A stretch of 64,000 bases of DNA. Source: Sideroxydans sp. GTDB lineage: Bacteria; Pseudomonadota; Gammaproteobacteria; Burkholderiales; Gallionellaceae. The notes beneath the pieces are model-generated. The model saw only the letters and a list, made by a program, of their open reading frames with translations. It had not been told where the DNA came from and ran no database searches. Both the position numbers and the translations under genes were made by a program. The stretch is taken from the NCBI GenBank assembly GCA_016124455.1, contig WGNQ01000002.1, positions 62,001-126,000 of the forward strand, given 5' to 3'. Positions 53,743 to 63,204 of this stretch are shown one piece after another (the first letter of the stretch is position 1; each line of letters begins with the position of its first letter).

Positions 53743-56247
53743 TCAGTTCCGCAACGGCTTCCCGTTCTTCAGCATATACTCAATCCGCTCCTGCGTTTTC
53801 TCCGTCGCCAGCAGCGCCATGAAGTGCCTGCGCTCCAGGTCGAGCAGCCATTGTTCGTCCACCAGGCTGCCGGCATCGACGTCGCCGCCGCATAGGGTCT
53901 CGGCGACGCGGCAGCCGATGTTGTAGTCGTGCTCGGAGATGAAGCCGCCTTCGAGCATGTTGATCATCGCGGCCTTCAGCGTGGCGATGCCGGTGCGGCC
54001 GGCCACGGCGATCTGGCGCTGGTGCAGTGGCGGACGGTAGTCGGTGGCGATCAGCGCCTGCGCTTCCTGCTTGGCGACGTGCAGCACTTCGTGCTGGTTC
54101 AGCACGATGCGGTCGCTCTGCCGCAGGTAGCCCATGTCGCGCGCCATCTCGGCGCTCTTGGCGACCTCGCCCATGGCGATATGCTGGAAGTAGCGGCGCA
54201 TGTGCGGAAACACGTCCACGCGGTTGTCGATGGAGAAATGCTGCGCCTCGCTTGCAGCGCGCTGCGCCATTTCCTTGCAGCCGCCGCCCGCGGGTAACAA
54301 CCCGACGCCGACTTCGACCAGGCCGATGTAGCTTTCCAGCGCGGCGACAATGCGCGTGCAGTGGATGGAGAATTCACAGCCGCCGCCGAGCGCGAGGCCG
54401 TACACCGCGGCGATGGTGGGCACCTGCGCGTATTTAAGGCGCATCGACACCTGCTGGAACTTGGCGACCACATCCTCGACGCGTGGCACGTTGCCCGCCG
54501 CCGCGTTGACGATGTCGCCGAGCCCGCCGCCGCCCGCGATGGTGTATTTCACGCGCTGGGTCGCGCCCTTGAGCTTGTCGAAGAAACCCGGCTTTGCGCC
54601 TTCCGGATTTTCCTGCAAGCCCTGCATCACCTGCAGCAGGTTGGCGCCTGCGGAGAACGGTGCTTCGGTCTGCCACAGGATCAGCGCCTTGAAGTGCTGC
54701 TCGGCCTCGTCCACCGCGCGCAGCATGCCGTCCAGCACTTCGTTGCTGACGGTGTGCATCTTGCTCTTGAAGCTCAGGATGGCGATGTCGTCGCCCATGT
54801 GCCACAGGCGCACCTCGTCGGTCTCGAATACGGTTTCGCCGTAGTGCGCGGCCTCACCGAGCAGGCGGTCGGGAAACAGCTGGCGCCGGTACACCGGCAG
54901 GCTGGAGCGCGGCTGGTAGCTGTTGCTCGCAGGCGCATACGAACTCTCGGCCGTGTGTACGCCCTGGCGCGCCGCATCGACCACCCACGGCGGCAACGGC
55001 GCGCCGGCCATCGCCTTGCCGGCGAGGATGTCCTCGTTGATCCAGGCGGTGACCTGCTTCCAGCCTGCGGCCTGCCAGATTTCAAACGGGCCGCTGTCCC
55101 AGCCGAAGCCCCAGCGCACGGCGAAGTCGAGGTCGCGTGCGTTGTCGGCGATGCTTTCCAGGTGCAGCGCACAGTAGTGGAACACGTCGCGGAACACTGC
55201 CCACAGGAACTGCGCCTGCGGGTGCGGGTTGCTGCGCAGCCCGGCGAGTTTCTTCGACCAGTCGCGCTCGCGCAGCGTGTCCTTCACCATGTCATCCACC
55301 TTGGCGTCGGACAGGCGATATTCGTTGGTATTGAGGTCGAGCACGTGAATTTCCTTGCCGATCTTCTGGTAGATGCCCTTCTTGCTCTTCTGCCCGAGCG
55401 CGCCCTGCTCCACGAGGTGGTTGAACCAGCCCGGCACTTCGAAGTGCCGGTGCCACGGGTCGTCGCTGAGGTTCTCGCGCATGGTGTTGACCACGTGCGA
55501 ATAGACGTCGAGACCGACGATGTCGAGCGTGCGGAAGGTCGCGCTCTTGGGGCGGCCGAGATAGCGCCCGGTCAGCGCATCGACGGTGTCGAAGCCGAGG
55601 CCGTACGCCTGCGCGTGGTGCTTGGTGGCGAGCATGGAGAACACGCCGACGCGGTTGGCGATGAAGTTCGGCGTGTCCTTGGCGCGCACCACACCCTTGC
55701 CTAGCGTGGACACGAGGAACGGTTCGAGCTGATCGAGCAGCTTTGCTTCAGTGGCCGCGCACGGAATCAGCTCGACCAGGTGCATGTAGCGCGGCGGGTT
55801 GAAGAAGTGGATGCCGCAGAAGCGGTGGCGCAATGCCTCGGGGAACGCCGCTGACAATTGGTTGATCGACAGGCCGGAGGTGTTGCTCGCGAAGATCGCA
55901 TGCGCGCCGATATAGGGCGCGACTTTTTTATACAGGTCGGATTTCCAGTCCATACGCTCGGCGATGGCTTCGATGATGAGGTCGCAATTACTCAGTTGTT
56001 CCAGATGCTGTTCGTAGTTGGCGGGCTGGATATACGTCAGCTTGCCCGGGCTGGATGCGGGTGCGGGGTCGAGCTTTTTCAGGCCGTCCAGCGCCTTGTT
56101 GACGTTGCCGTTGGGGGCGCCCTCTTTCGCCGGAAGCTCGAACAACAGCGTCTCGACATTGGCATTAACCAGGTGCGCGGCGACCTGTGCGCCCATCACG
56201 CCCGCGCCCAGCACCGCCACCTTGCGGATAAAAAAGTTTTCGCTCAT
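53743..56247 (-). CDS. 3-hydroxyacyl-CoA dehydrogenase / enoyl-CoA hydratase fusion (FadB/FadJ type, reversed order)
   Basis: 834 aa. Dehydrogenase part first: KVAVLGAGVMGAQVAAHLVNA (NAD motif, residues about 8-28), SNTSGLSINQLS, GIHFFNPPRYMHLVELIP (catalytic His), second domain to about 390; hydratase/isomerase part in the C-terminal half with FSAGANLLQVMQGLQE and ALGGGCEFSIHCTRIVAA. Domain order (dehydrogenase before hydratase) is the reverse of E. coli FadB. Does two central steps of beta-oxidation. ATG at 56247 is favoured by a GGAG site; a TTG five codons earlier is possible. Confidence 0.9.
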   Translation of the reverse strand: MSENFFIRKVAVLGAGVMGAQVAAHLVNANVETLLFELPAKEGAPNGNVNKALDGLKKLDPAPASSPGKLTYIQPANYEQHLEQLSNCDLIIEAIAERMDWKSDLYKKVAPYIGAHAIFASNTSGLSINQLSAAFPEALRHRFCGIHFFNPPRYMHLVELIPCAATEAKLLDQLEPFLVSTLGKGVVRAKDTPNFIANRVGVFSMLATKHHAQAYGLGFDTVDALTGRYLGRPKSATFRTLDIVGLDVYSHVVNTMRENLSDDPWHRHFEVPGWFNHLVEQGALGQKSKKGIYQKIGKEIHVLDLNTNEYRLSDAKVDDMVKDTLRERDWSKKLAGLRSNPHPQAQFLWAVFRDVFHYCALHLESIADNARDLDFAVRWGFGWDSGPFEIWQAAGWKQVTAWINEDILAGKAMAGAPLPPWVVDAARQGVHTAESSYAPASNSYQPRSSLPVYRRQLFPDRLLGEAAHYGETVFETDEVRLWHMGDDIAILSFKSKMHTVSNEVLDGMLRAVDEAEQHFKALILWQTEAPFSAGANLLQVMQGLQENPEGAKPGFFDKLKGATQRVKYTIAGGGGLGDIVNAAAGNVPRVEDVVAKFQQVSMRLKYAQVPTIAAVYGLALGGGCEFSIHCTRIVAALESYIGLVEVGVGLLPAGGGCKEMAQRAASEAQHFSIDNRVDVFPHMRRYFQHIAMGEVAKSAEMARDMGYLRQSDRIVLNQHEVLHVAKQEAQALIATDYRPPLHQRQIAVAGRTGIATLKAAMINMLEGGFISEHDYNIGCRVAETLCGGDVDAGSLVDEQWLLDLERRHFMALLATEKTQERIEYMLKNGKPLRN

Positions 56248-56313
56248 CTGCTGCTCCGACAAAATTCAAATACGAAAGGAAGGGCATACGCCCTCCCTTT
56301 CCTGCCACGCGCT

Positions 56314-57576
56314 CTAGAAATTCTGCGTGTATTGCAAGCTAAAGATATCCACGCTGACCTTGTAGCTCCCGACCAGGTTACCCTTGCTCGCTGTGGCCGC
56401 CGTCGCCCCCTGCAGGTCGCTGATGCTGACATTGTTGGCGGCAAACAGGTGGGTGTAACCGAAGTCCAGCGCATTGTCCGGCGACGGCTTGTACTGGCCG
56501 CCCACTGCAATCTGGTAACGCGAGGCATCGGGAATGCGTGCCGTGCGGTACGTATCGGATACCGGCGTCTGGTCGTAGGCCAGGCCGAGGCGTGCCATCC
56601 ACTGTGTGTTGTAGTGGTAGCTCGCACCGGCCGACACGCGCCAGGTATCGCGCCAGTTTTCCGGCACCTGCAGGATAGGCGTACCCGTCGTCCTGAGCAC
56701 GTTCAGCTGCTTCATTACGCTCCATCCGGTCCGGGTCGCGTCGGCCATGATGTCCCACTTGTCGTCGAGCTGGTGGAAGACGCTGGCGGAATAGGAGTCC
56801 GGCATGGTGATCGCCAGCGTGATCGGGCCGTTCGCCGACGGCACGCCGCCGGTGAATATCACCGAGCCATTCATGTTGTATTTGACCCGCGAACGGTAGG
56901 CAAAGCCTATCCTGGTCTGCGGGCTGAGCTTGATCAGCGCACCCAGGTTGTAACCCCAGGCCGCATCGCTGCCGGTGACCGAGCTCGCGCCTTCGGCAAC
57001 CACCAGGTTGACCGCGCTGGTCAGCTCACCGCGGATGCGCTGGTAATCCAGGCCCGCGCCCAGGCTCACCGTATCGCTTGCCTGATAGGCCACGGAGGGG
57101 TTGAAGTTGATGGTTTCGATCTTGGACTTGATGGCCTGGAAACGGCCGATCCAGTCCGGCGTATATTCGGTCTGCAAGGCAAAGGGGGCATTGAGGCCCA
57201 GCCCCACGCGCCACGACGGGCTGATTTCCGTCGCAAAAAAGACGTTCGGTACCAGCGCCCAGCTGCCGCCATCGCCGCCGTTGCTACCCAAGGGGCGGGG
57301 TGCCGGCAACGCGGAGGTGGTGTTGGAAAATTTCAACGACGGCTTGATGGCATGCGCCGCTGCCACCAGCTGGCTATGCGGCAAATTGGTCATCCCGGCC
57401 GGATTGAAAAAAATCGTGGAAGCATCCTCGGCTATCGCCGCGCCGCCCGCATAGGCATTGCCCAGGCCGCTCGCACCGTTCTCCACCAGGGCAAACCCGG
57501 ATGCGAATGCACCGCCGGACAATACCGCAAACGTGCTGCCGATAGACCACACCATCATTCTTTGCTTGAACTTCAT
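56314..57576 (-). CDS. fadL: FadL-type outer-membrane long-chain fatty acid transporter
   Basis: 420 aa with a signal peptide (GSTFAVLSGGAFASGFAL). The mature start GFALVENGASGLGNAYAGGAA and DASTIFFNPAGMTNLPHSQ is the FadL/OmpP1/TodX hatch signature (NPAG), followed by alternating strands and a C-terminal aromatic (LQYTQNF) for membrane insertion. Carries fatty acids or hydrophobic compounds through the outer membrane. Followed on the same strand by the dehydrogenase/hydratase gene and preceded by a thioesterase. Confidence 0.92.
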   Translation of the reverse strand: MKFKQRMMVWSIGSTFAVLSGGAFASGFALVENGASGLGNAYAGGAAIAEDASTIFFNPAGMTNLPHSQLVAAAHAIKPSLKFSNTTSALPAPRPLGSNGGDGGSWALVPNVFFATEISPSWRVGLGLNAPFALQTEYTPDWIGRFQAIKSKIETINFNPSVAYQASDTVSLGAGLDYQRIRGELTSAVNLVVAEGASSVTGSDAAWGYNLGALIKLSPQTRIGFAYRSRVKYNMNGSVIFTGGVPSANGPITLAITMPDSYSASVFHQLDDKWDIMADATRTGWSVMKQLNVLRTTGTPILQVPENWRDTWRVSAGASYHYNTQWMARLGLAYDQTPVSDTYRTARIPDASRYQIAVGGQYKPSPDNALDFGYTHLFAANNVSISDLQGATAATASKGNLVGSYKVSVDIFSLQYTQNF

Positions 57577-57636
57577 GATGCTTCCCTCCCTGTTGTTGTT
57601 GGAAACGAGAACCACGCTCACTGCATCCTACGCCAT

Positions 57637-58044
57637 TCACTCCGCCGGCGGCACCTCTCTGGGCTTGCGGTCTTCGCCCACCGCGACATACGTCAGCGTC
57701 GCTTCGGTCACCTTGACGCAGGTCGGCTGGGCCGGGTCGCGCTGCGAAAACACCGCCACGTCGACGGTGATCGAGGTGCGGCCGATCTTCACGATCTCCG
57801 CATAGAAACTCACCACGTCGCCGACCAGCACCGGCTGCTTGAACACGAAAGAATTCACCGCCACCGTCACCACACGGCCGCGGGCACGGTGCAACGCAGG
57901 AATGCTGCCCGCGATGTCCACCTGCCCCATCAGCCAGCCGCCGAAAATATCCCCGGCGTAATTGGCGTCGGACGGCATCGCCACCACGCGCAGCGTGGGC
58001 TGGCGCTCGGGCAGTCTATCCACTGGTATCTGACTGTCGTTCAT
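57637..58044 (-). CDS. Acyl-CoA thioesterase, YciA-type hotdog fold
   Basis: 135 aa. Hotdog-fold thioesterase: TLRVVAMPSDANYAGDIFGGWLMGQVDIAG (catalytic Asp in DANYAGDIFGGW), AVNSFVFKQPVLVGDVVSFYAEI and TVDVAVFSQRD. Releases free acids from CoA esters, giving overflow relief next to the beta-oxidation genes. Lies one base after the ligase stop on the same strand. Confidence 0.9.
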   Translation of the reverse strand: MNDSQIPVDRLPERQPTLRVVAMPSDANYAGDIFGGWLMGQVDIAGSIPALHRARGRVVTVAVNSFVFKQPVLVGDVVSFYAEIVKIGRTSITVDVAVFSQRDPAQPTCVKVTEATLTYVAVGEDRKPREVPPAE

Positions 58045-58045
58045 T

Positions 58046-59863
58046 TCATCGTCCCTGGTAAAGTTGTTCGATTTCGTGGCAGTAGCGTGCCGCGACCTGC
58101 GGCCGCTTGAGCTTGAGGGTGGGCGTCAGCATGCCGTTCTCGATGCTCCATGGCTCGGTCAGCAGCAGCGCGCGGCGCACCTTGGCATAGCCCGGAAACT
58201 CCTTGATCTGTTCGGCAACGCGCTGCAACACCTGCTGCTCGATGCGCGTGTCGCGCAGCGATTCCGGCATGTCGGGGCGCACGCCGACCTGCTGCGCCAG
58301 CGCCGCCCAGTTTTCGGGGTTCACCACCAGCAGCGCCAGCAGTGCGGCATGGCCCTCGCCGTAAACCATCGCCTGGTCGAACAGGCGGTCGCGCAGGATG
58401 GCGAATTCCATGTCGGCGGGCGGCACCTTCTCGCCGTTGGACATCACGATGATTTCCTTGAGGCGCCCGGTGATGTAGATATGGCCCTTGTCGTCGATGC
58501 GTGCGGTATCGCCGGTATTGAGCCAGCCGTCGGCGTCGATCATGGCTCGCGTCGCCTCCGGGTTGTGCCAGTAGCCGAGCATGTTGGACGGACCTTTCAC
58601 CAGCAGCGCATCCTGTTCGCCGATGCGCACGTCGATGCCCGGCAGCGTCGGGCCGACGCTGGCCGGATGGTTGCTGTCGACGCGGTTGACGCTGACGATG
58701 GGGCTGGTCTCGGTCATGCCGTAGCCTTGCAGCAGCGGCAGCCCGAGCGCGATGAACATGCGCCCGATCTTGGGCGGCAGCGCCGCGCCGCCGCTGATCG
58801 ACAGGCGCAGCCGCCCGCCCAGCCGGCCCATCACCTTGTCCGCCACCAGCCGTTTCAGCAGCGGCCACAGCAGCAGCTTGGGATGCCAGCCCGCGCGTCC
58901 CTGCTGGTATTCGAAACGCTCCCAGCCGACATCGACGGTGAGGGTGAACAGCTTGTGCTGCAGCGGCGAGACATCCTCCAGTTTGCTGTGGATGGCGTTG
59001 TAGATGCGCTCGTAAATGCGCGGCACCGAGACCAGCACGGTGGGACGGATGAGCTTGAGGTCGTCCGCCAGCAGCGGGATCGAACGCGCATAGGCCACGG
59101 TGACCCCGGCCATCACGCCGATGTAATAGCCGACGGTACGCTCGAAGGTATGCGACAGCGGCAGGAACGACAGCATCAGGTCGTCCTCGCCGATCGGGAA
59201 AGTCAGCAGGCCGGCCCATGCGTTGTAGACGATGTTGTGGTGCGACAGCATCACGCCCTTGGGTTTGCCGGTGGTGCCCGAGGTGTACATGATGGTGGCC
59301 AGCGCATCGCGGTTGCGCTCGGCTTCCGGCTGCAGACCGGCCTGTGCCGGCAGCCAGTCGTCCGCGCATTGCAGGTGCGGTTCGCCCGGCTCCGCAATGC
59401 GGTCGATGCTGACCATGCGCTGCACGCAGCCCATCTGTGCGCGCACGCCGCGCAATTCCTGCCATTGTTCCGCAGTCTCGAACAGCAGCACTTTCACCCC
59501 GGCATCGTTGACGATATAGGCGACGTTGTCGGCACGGTCCACGGTATACAGCGGCACCACCACGAGCCCCAGCGACAGCGCCGCCTGGTCGAACATCACC
59601 CATTGCGGGCAGTTGCGCAGCATCAGCGCGACGCGGTCGCCACGCTGCAGGTTTTCGCGCAGCAATGCCGCCTGCCAGCGCGCGATCTGCGCCAGCATCT
59701 GCCCCCAGGTCAGCGCCTGCCAGGCTTCCTGCTGCGCATCGAAATAGCGGTAGGCGATATCGTCTGGCGTACGTTTCGTGCGCTCGACGAACAGCCCGTG
59801 CAAGGTCACTGCCTGCTCCGGTTTCACCAGATGCGCCTTATCCCTGATCTCCCTGTCTGTCAT
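58046..59863 (-). CDS. fadD: Long-chain fatty acid CoA ligase
   Basis: 605 aa, adenylate-forming enzyme; makes acyl-CoA from fatty acid, ATP and CoA. Motifs: TIMYTSGTTGKPKGVMLSH (A3, Walker-like), YGMTETSPIVSVNR (A5), DGWLNTGDTARIDDKGHIYITGRLKE (A7-A8), EKVPPADMEFAI and the catalytic Lys near ENGMLTPTLKLKR. Resembles the bigger FAA1/AMP-binding ligase class. GAGGAGG site before the ATG used; six codons upstream an ATG is in frame. Confidence 0.93.
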   Translation of the reverse strand: MTDREIRDKAHLVKPEQAVTLHGLFVERTKRTPDDIAYRYFDAQQEAWQALTWGQMLAQIARWQAALLRENLQRGDRVALMLRNCPQWVMFDQAALSLGLVVVPLYTVDRADNVAYIVNDAGVKVLLFETAEQWQELRGVRAQMGCVQRMVSIDRIAEPGEPHLQCADDWLPAQAGLQPEAERNRDALATIMYTSGTTGKPKGVMLSHHNIVYNAWAGLLTFPIGEDDLMLSFLPLSHTFERTVGYYIGVMAGVTVAYARSIPLLADDLKLIRPTVLVSVPRIYERIYNAIHSKLEDVSPLQHKLFTLTVDVGWERFEYQQGRAGWHPKLLLWPLLKRLVADKVMGRLGGRLRLSISGGAALPPKIGRMFIALGLPLLQGYGMTETSPIVSVNRVDSNHPASVGPTLPGIDVRIGEQDALLVKGPSNMLGYWHNPEATRAMIDADGWLNTGDTARIDDKGHIYITGRLKEIIVMSNGEKVPPADMEFAILRDRLFDQAMVYGEGHAALLALLVVNPENWAALAQQVGVRPDMPESLRDTRIEQQVLQRVAEQIKEFPGYAKVRRALLLTEPWSIENGMLTPTLKLKRPQVAARYCHEIEQLYQGR

Positions 59864-59873
59864 TTGGCCTCCT

Positions 59874-60695
59874 CTATCCAAGAAACAGATCGCCGAACAG
59901 CGGCACGCCCGGCGTCACCGCATAGTGTGCCAGGTCCTGCTCCCCCGCCGTGCGCAGCACATCCTCGTCGATGAAAAAGTTGCCGCTGCACTCGCGGCTG
60001 GCGCGCGTCAGGATATGGTGTGCCGCATCCGCGACGATGGCCGGATGGCGCGAGGCACGCAGCACGTCCGGCGGAAAATTGACTTCGATGGCGGCAGTGG
60101 CGATGGTGGTGCGCGGCCACAGGCAATTCACCGCGATGCCGTCCGCCGCAAACTCCTGCGCCAGCCCCAGCGTACACAGGCTCATGCCGTATTTGGACAG
60201 GCTGTAGGCAAGGTGCGGCGCGAACCACCGGGCTTCCATATTGAGCGGCGGCGACAGCGTGAGGATGTGCGGGTTGGCGGATTTTTTCAGGTACGGAATG
60301 CAGGCCTGCGCAGCGAAAAAAGTGGCGCGCGCATTGACCTCCCACAGCAGGTCGAAGCGTTTGGCCGTGGTTTCCAGCGTCGGCGTCAGGCTGATCGCGC
60401 TGGCGTTGTTGACCAGCACATCGAGTCCGCCGAAATGCTGCGCGGCCTGTGCCACCGCAGCCTGGACCGCCTGCTCGTCGCGCACATCGAGCCGGACAGG
60501 CAGCGCCCGGCCACCGGCCTGCTCCACTTCGGCCGCCACCGTATGGATGGTGCCGGGCAGGCCGGGATGCGGCTCGGCCGTCTTGCCGGTGATCACCAGG
60601 TTCGCGCCGTCGCGGGCGCAGCGCAGCGCAATCTCGCGCCCGATGCCGCGGCTCGCGCCGGTGATGAAGATCGTTTTGCCTTGCAGCCCCGCCAT
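59874..60695 (-). CDS. Short-chain dehydrogenase/reductase (HSDL2-like)
   Basis: 273 aa. Nucleotide motif ITGASRGIGREIALR, NNASAISLTPTLET, catalytic Ser in LTLSPPLNMEA, Tyr/Lys as YSLSKYG, then WPRTTIATAAIEVN. The loop and the WPRTT motif resemble the hydroxysteroid-dehydrogenase-like 2 group, linked to fatty-acid metabolism. Its ATG overlaps the fadE stop by a single base (TAATG), so the two are translationally coupled; the following fadD is 10 bases on. Confidence 0.85.
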   Translation of the reverse strand: MAGLQGKTIFITGASRGIGREIALRCARDGANLVITGKTAEPHPGLPGTIHTVAAEVEQAGGRALPVRLDVRDEQAVQAAVAQAAQHFGGLDVLVNNASAISLTPTLETTAKRFDLLWEVNARATFFAAQACIPYLKKSANPHILTLSPPLNMEARWFAPHLAYSLSKYGMSLCTLGLAQEFAADGIAVNCLWPRTTIATAAIEVNFPPDVLRASRHPAIVADAAHHILTRASRECSGNFFIDEDVLRTAGEQDLAHYAVTPGVPLFGDLFLG

Positions 60696-63133
60696 TACCG
60701 GCGCCCTGCCGCCAATTCTTCCGGCGCGAAATCGTTGACCATGATCACCTTGCGTCGCAGCGCATAATCGCGCTCCAGCAGCAACGCTTCTTCCGCCGTG
60801 ATCACGCCGGCGTCGCGCGCCTCGACGATGCGCGGCAACTCCTCCCGCGCCTTGACCCGCCCTGCCTTGCGCGCTTCCGCCAGCTTGGCCTGCAGCGGTT
60901 CGCACAGCAGCGTGCTGTACAGTGCGGACTCCAGCGCACCGACCGCATCGTTCTCATCGGTGGGCAGGTACATGCCCGCCGTCAGCCGGTCGCGCGCCTT
61001 GCCCGGCTGCATCAGCAACGCGCTCACCTGGTGCCCGAGCCGGTCGGATGGCGGCTTGTTGCGGCACCCGAGCGGGAAGATCAGTACCCGCAACAGGCCG
61101 CCCGCAAAACGGCTGGGGAAATTCTGCAACACGCCATCGAAGGCCACCTCGATCCGGTACAGCGCGTCCTGCACCGACCAGTGCAGCAGCGGCAGGTCTT
61201 CCGGCGGTCGGCCGTCATCCTCGAACCGCTTGAGCGCGGCAGAGCACAGGTAAAGCTGGCTGAGCACGTCGCCGAGGCGCGCGGAAATCTTTTCCTGGCG
61301 CTTGAGACCGCCACCGAGCATCAGCATCGCCACGTCCGCCGCCAGCGCAAAGGCGGCGGAGTAACGCGTGAGCCGCTGGTAGTAGCGGCGGGTTTCTTCG
61401 CCCGGCGGCGCATGGATGCCGCGCCCGCCGGTGATGCCGAACAGCGGGGTGCGCACCGCATTGCTCAGCGTGAACGTGAGATGGCCGAACAGCGCGCTGT
61501 CGAAATCGCGCACCGCGAGTTTCCGGTCGGGATTCCGCGCGGCCCGGATTTCCCTGAGCACATAGGGATGCGAACGCACCACGCCCTGGCCGAAGATGAT
61601 CATGCTGCGGGTCAGGATGTTCGCGCCCTCCACGGTGATGCCGATCGGTGTCTGCTGGTAGGCGCGCCCGAGGTAGTTGTCCGGCCCCATGCAGATACCC
61701 TTGCCGCCGTGCACGTCCATCGCATCGTTGATCGCGATGCGGCCGCGCTCGGTGCAATGGTATTTGACGATGGCGGAAATCACCGACGGCTTCTCGCCCA
61801 TATCCACCGCCATGGCGGTCAGCACACGCGCCGCGTCCATCATGTAGGCGTTGCCGCCGATGCGTGCAAGCGCTTCTTCCACCCCTTCGAATTTCCCGAT
61901 CGGCAGCTTGAACTGTTTGCGTACGCGGCAATAGGCGCCGCTGCTGCGCGCTGCCAGCTTGATGCCGCCGGTAGCGCTGGCCGGCAGCGAAATCGAGCGC
62001 CCCGCCGCCAGGCATTCCATCAGCATGCGCCAGCCCTGGCCGATGTAGTCGACGCCGCCGATGATGTAGTCGAGCGGGACGAATACGTCGCTGCCCGAGG
62101 TCGGGCCATTCTGGAACGCCGAGTTGAGCGGGAAATGACGCCGCCCCACGTTCACACCGGGCGTGTTGGTCGGAATCAGTGCGAGCGTGATGCCGCGTTC
62201 GGTCTCGTCGCCGACCAGGTGCTCGGGGTCGTACAGCTTGAATGCGAGGCCGAGCAAGGTCGCCACCGGTGCCAGCGTGATGTAGCGCTTCTCCCAGCTG
62301 ATGCGGACGCCAAGCACGTTCGGCTGGCCGTTGAATTCGCCGCGGCATACCACGCCGCTATCCGGGATCGCGCCCGCGTCGGAACCCGCGGACGGCCCGG
62401 TCAGTGCAAAGCACGGCACTTCCAGTCCCTGCGCGAGGCGGCGCAGGTATTTATCCTTCTGCTGCTGCGTACCGTAGTGCAGCAGCAGTTCCGCCGGCCC
62501 CAGCGAGTTCGGCACCATCACCGTCACCGCGCCGGTGGCGCTGCGCGATGCGATCTTGGTGATCACCGCGGAATGCGCCAGCGCGGAGAACCCCAGCCCG
62601 CCGTATTCGTGCGGCACGATCATGCCGAAGAAGCCCTTGTCCTTGATGAACTGCCATACCTGCGGCGGCAAGTCCTGGCGCGTATGGGTAATGTCCCAGT
62701 CGTCGAGCATGGCGCACAGCTGCTCGACCTCGTTGTCGAAGAACGATTGTTCCTGTTCGGTCAGTTGCGGTTTGGGATAGCCCAATAATTTATGCCAATC
62801 CGGGTCGCCGCCGAACAGGTCGCCGTCCCACCACACCGTGCCCGCGTCGAGCGCTTCCTGCTCGGTCTGCGACACCTGCGGCAATATCCTGCGGAAAAGC
62901 TTGAGGACGAAACTGCTCACCAGCAGGCGGCGCAGGAAAGGGATGCCCAGCACCGCGACGAAAATACCCAGACAAAGATAGATGGCCTGCAAGGAAGCGG
63001 CCGAGATGCGGCTTTCGATGGCGACCACCGGCACCGTAATGGTAATCGCCAGCAGCCAGCTCCAGATGGAAGCGCGGAAGAAGGCCAGCAACAGAATCAC
63101 GGCCAGCACCATCAGCGTCATCAATATCGCCAT
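60695..63133 (-). CDS. fadE: Acyl-CoA dehydrogenase, FadE type
   Basis: 812 aa, full length. First step of beta-oxidation. Two or three N-terminal membrane helices (LMVLAVILLLAFF; LLAITITVPVVAI; IYLCLGIFVAVLGIPFL), a linker (DPDWHKLLGYPKPQLTEQEQSF), the acyl-CoA dehydrogenase domain (HEYGGLGFSALAHSAVITKI, then VPCFALTGPSAGSDAGAI, DAMDVHGGKGICMGPDNYLG) and a C-terminal DUF1974-type helical extension. This layout is specific to FadE. Electrons probably go to an ETF or quinone system. First gene of the locus. Confidence 0.94.
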   Translation of the reverse strand: MAILMTLMVLAVILLLAFFRASIWSWLLAITITVPVVAIESRISAASLQAIYLCLGIFVAVLGIPFLRRLLVSSFVLKLFRRILPQVSQTEQEALDAGTVWWDGDLFGGDPDWHKLLGYPKPQLTEQEQSFFDNEVEQLCAMLDDWDITHTRQDLPPQVWQFIKDKGFFGMIVPHEYGGLGFSALAHSAVITKIASRSATGAVTVMVPNSLGPAELLLHYGTQQQKDKYLRRLAQGLEVPCFALTGPSAGSDAGAIPDSGVVCRGEFNGQPNVLGVRISWEKRYITLAPVATLLGLAFKLYDPEHLVGDETERGITLALIPTNTPGVNVGRRHFPLNSAFQNGPTSGSDVFVPLDYIIGGVDYIGQGWRMLMECLAAGRSISLPASATGGIKLAARSSGAYCRVRKQFKLPIGKFEGVEEALARIGGNAYMMDAARVLTAMAVDMGEKPSVISAIVKYHCTERGRIAINDAMDVHGGKGICMGPDNYLGRAYQQTPIGITVEGANILTRSMIIFGQGVVRSHPYVLREIRAARNPDRKLAVRDFDSALFGHLTFTLSNAVRTPLFGITGGRGIHAPPGEETRRYYQRLTRYSAAFALAADVAMLMLGGGLKRQEKISARLGDVLSQLYLCSAALKRFEDDGRPPEDLPLLHWSVQDALYRIEVAFDGVLQNFPSRFAGGLLRVLIFPLGCRNKPPSDRLGHQVSALLMQPGKARDRLTAGMYLPTDENDAVGALESALYSTLLCEPLQAKLAEARKAGRVKAREELPRIVEARDAGVITAEEALLLERDYALRRKVIMVNDFAPEELAAGRR

Positions 63134-63204
63134 CCGGCTCCCCTCTTATCGTTATTGTGGAATACGCCGGCACTGGATGCCGGCAACGCTATTCTAGCAG
63201 GCCG

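Noticed and set aside
58064-59974. A 636-codon open frame on the plus strand opposite fadD
   Set aside because: Antisense to a complete FadD with all ligase motifs; composition is Arg/His/Gln-rich and without recognisable features.
61031-62788. A 585-codon open frame on the plus strand opposite fadE
   Set aside because: It is the high-GC antisense shadow of fadE; the product is His/Arg/Gln-rich with no domain, while the minus strand encodes a full FadE.
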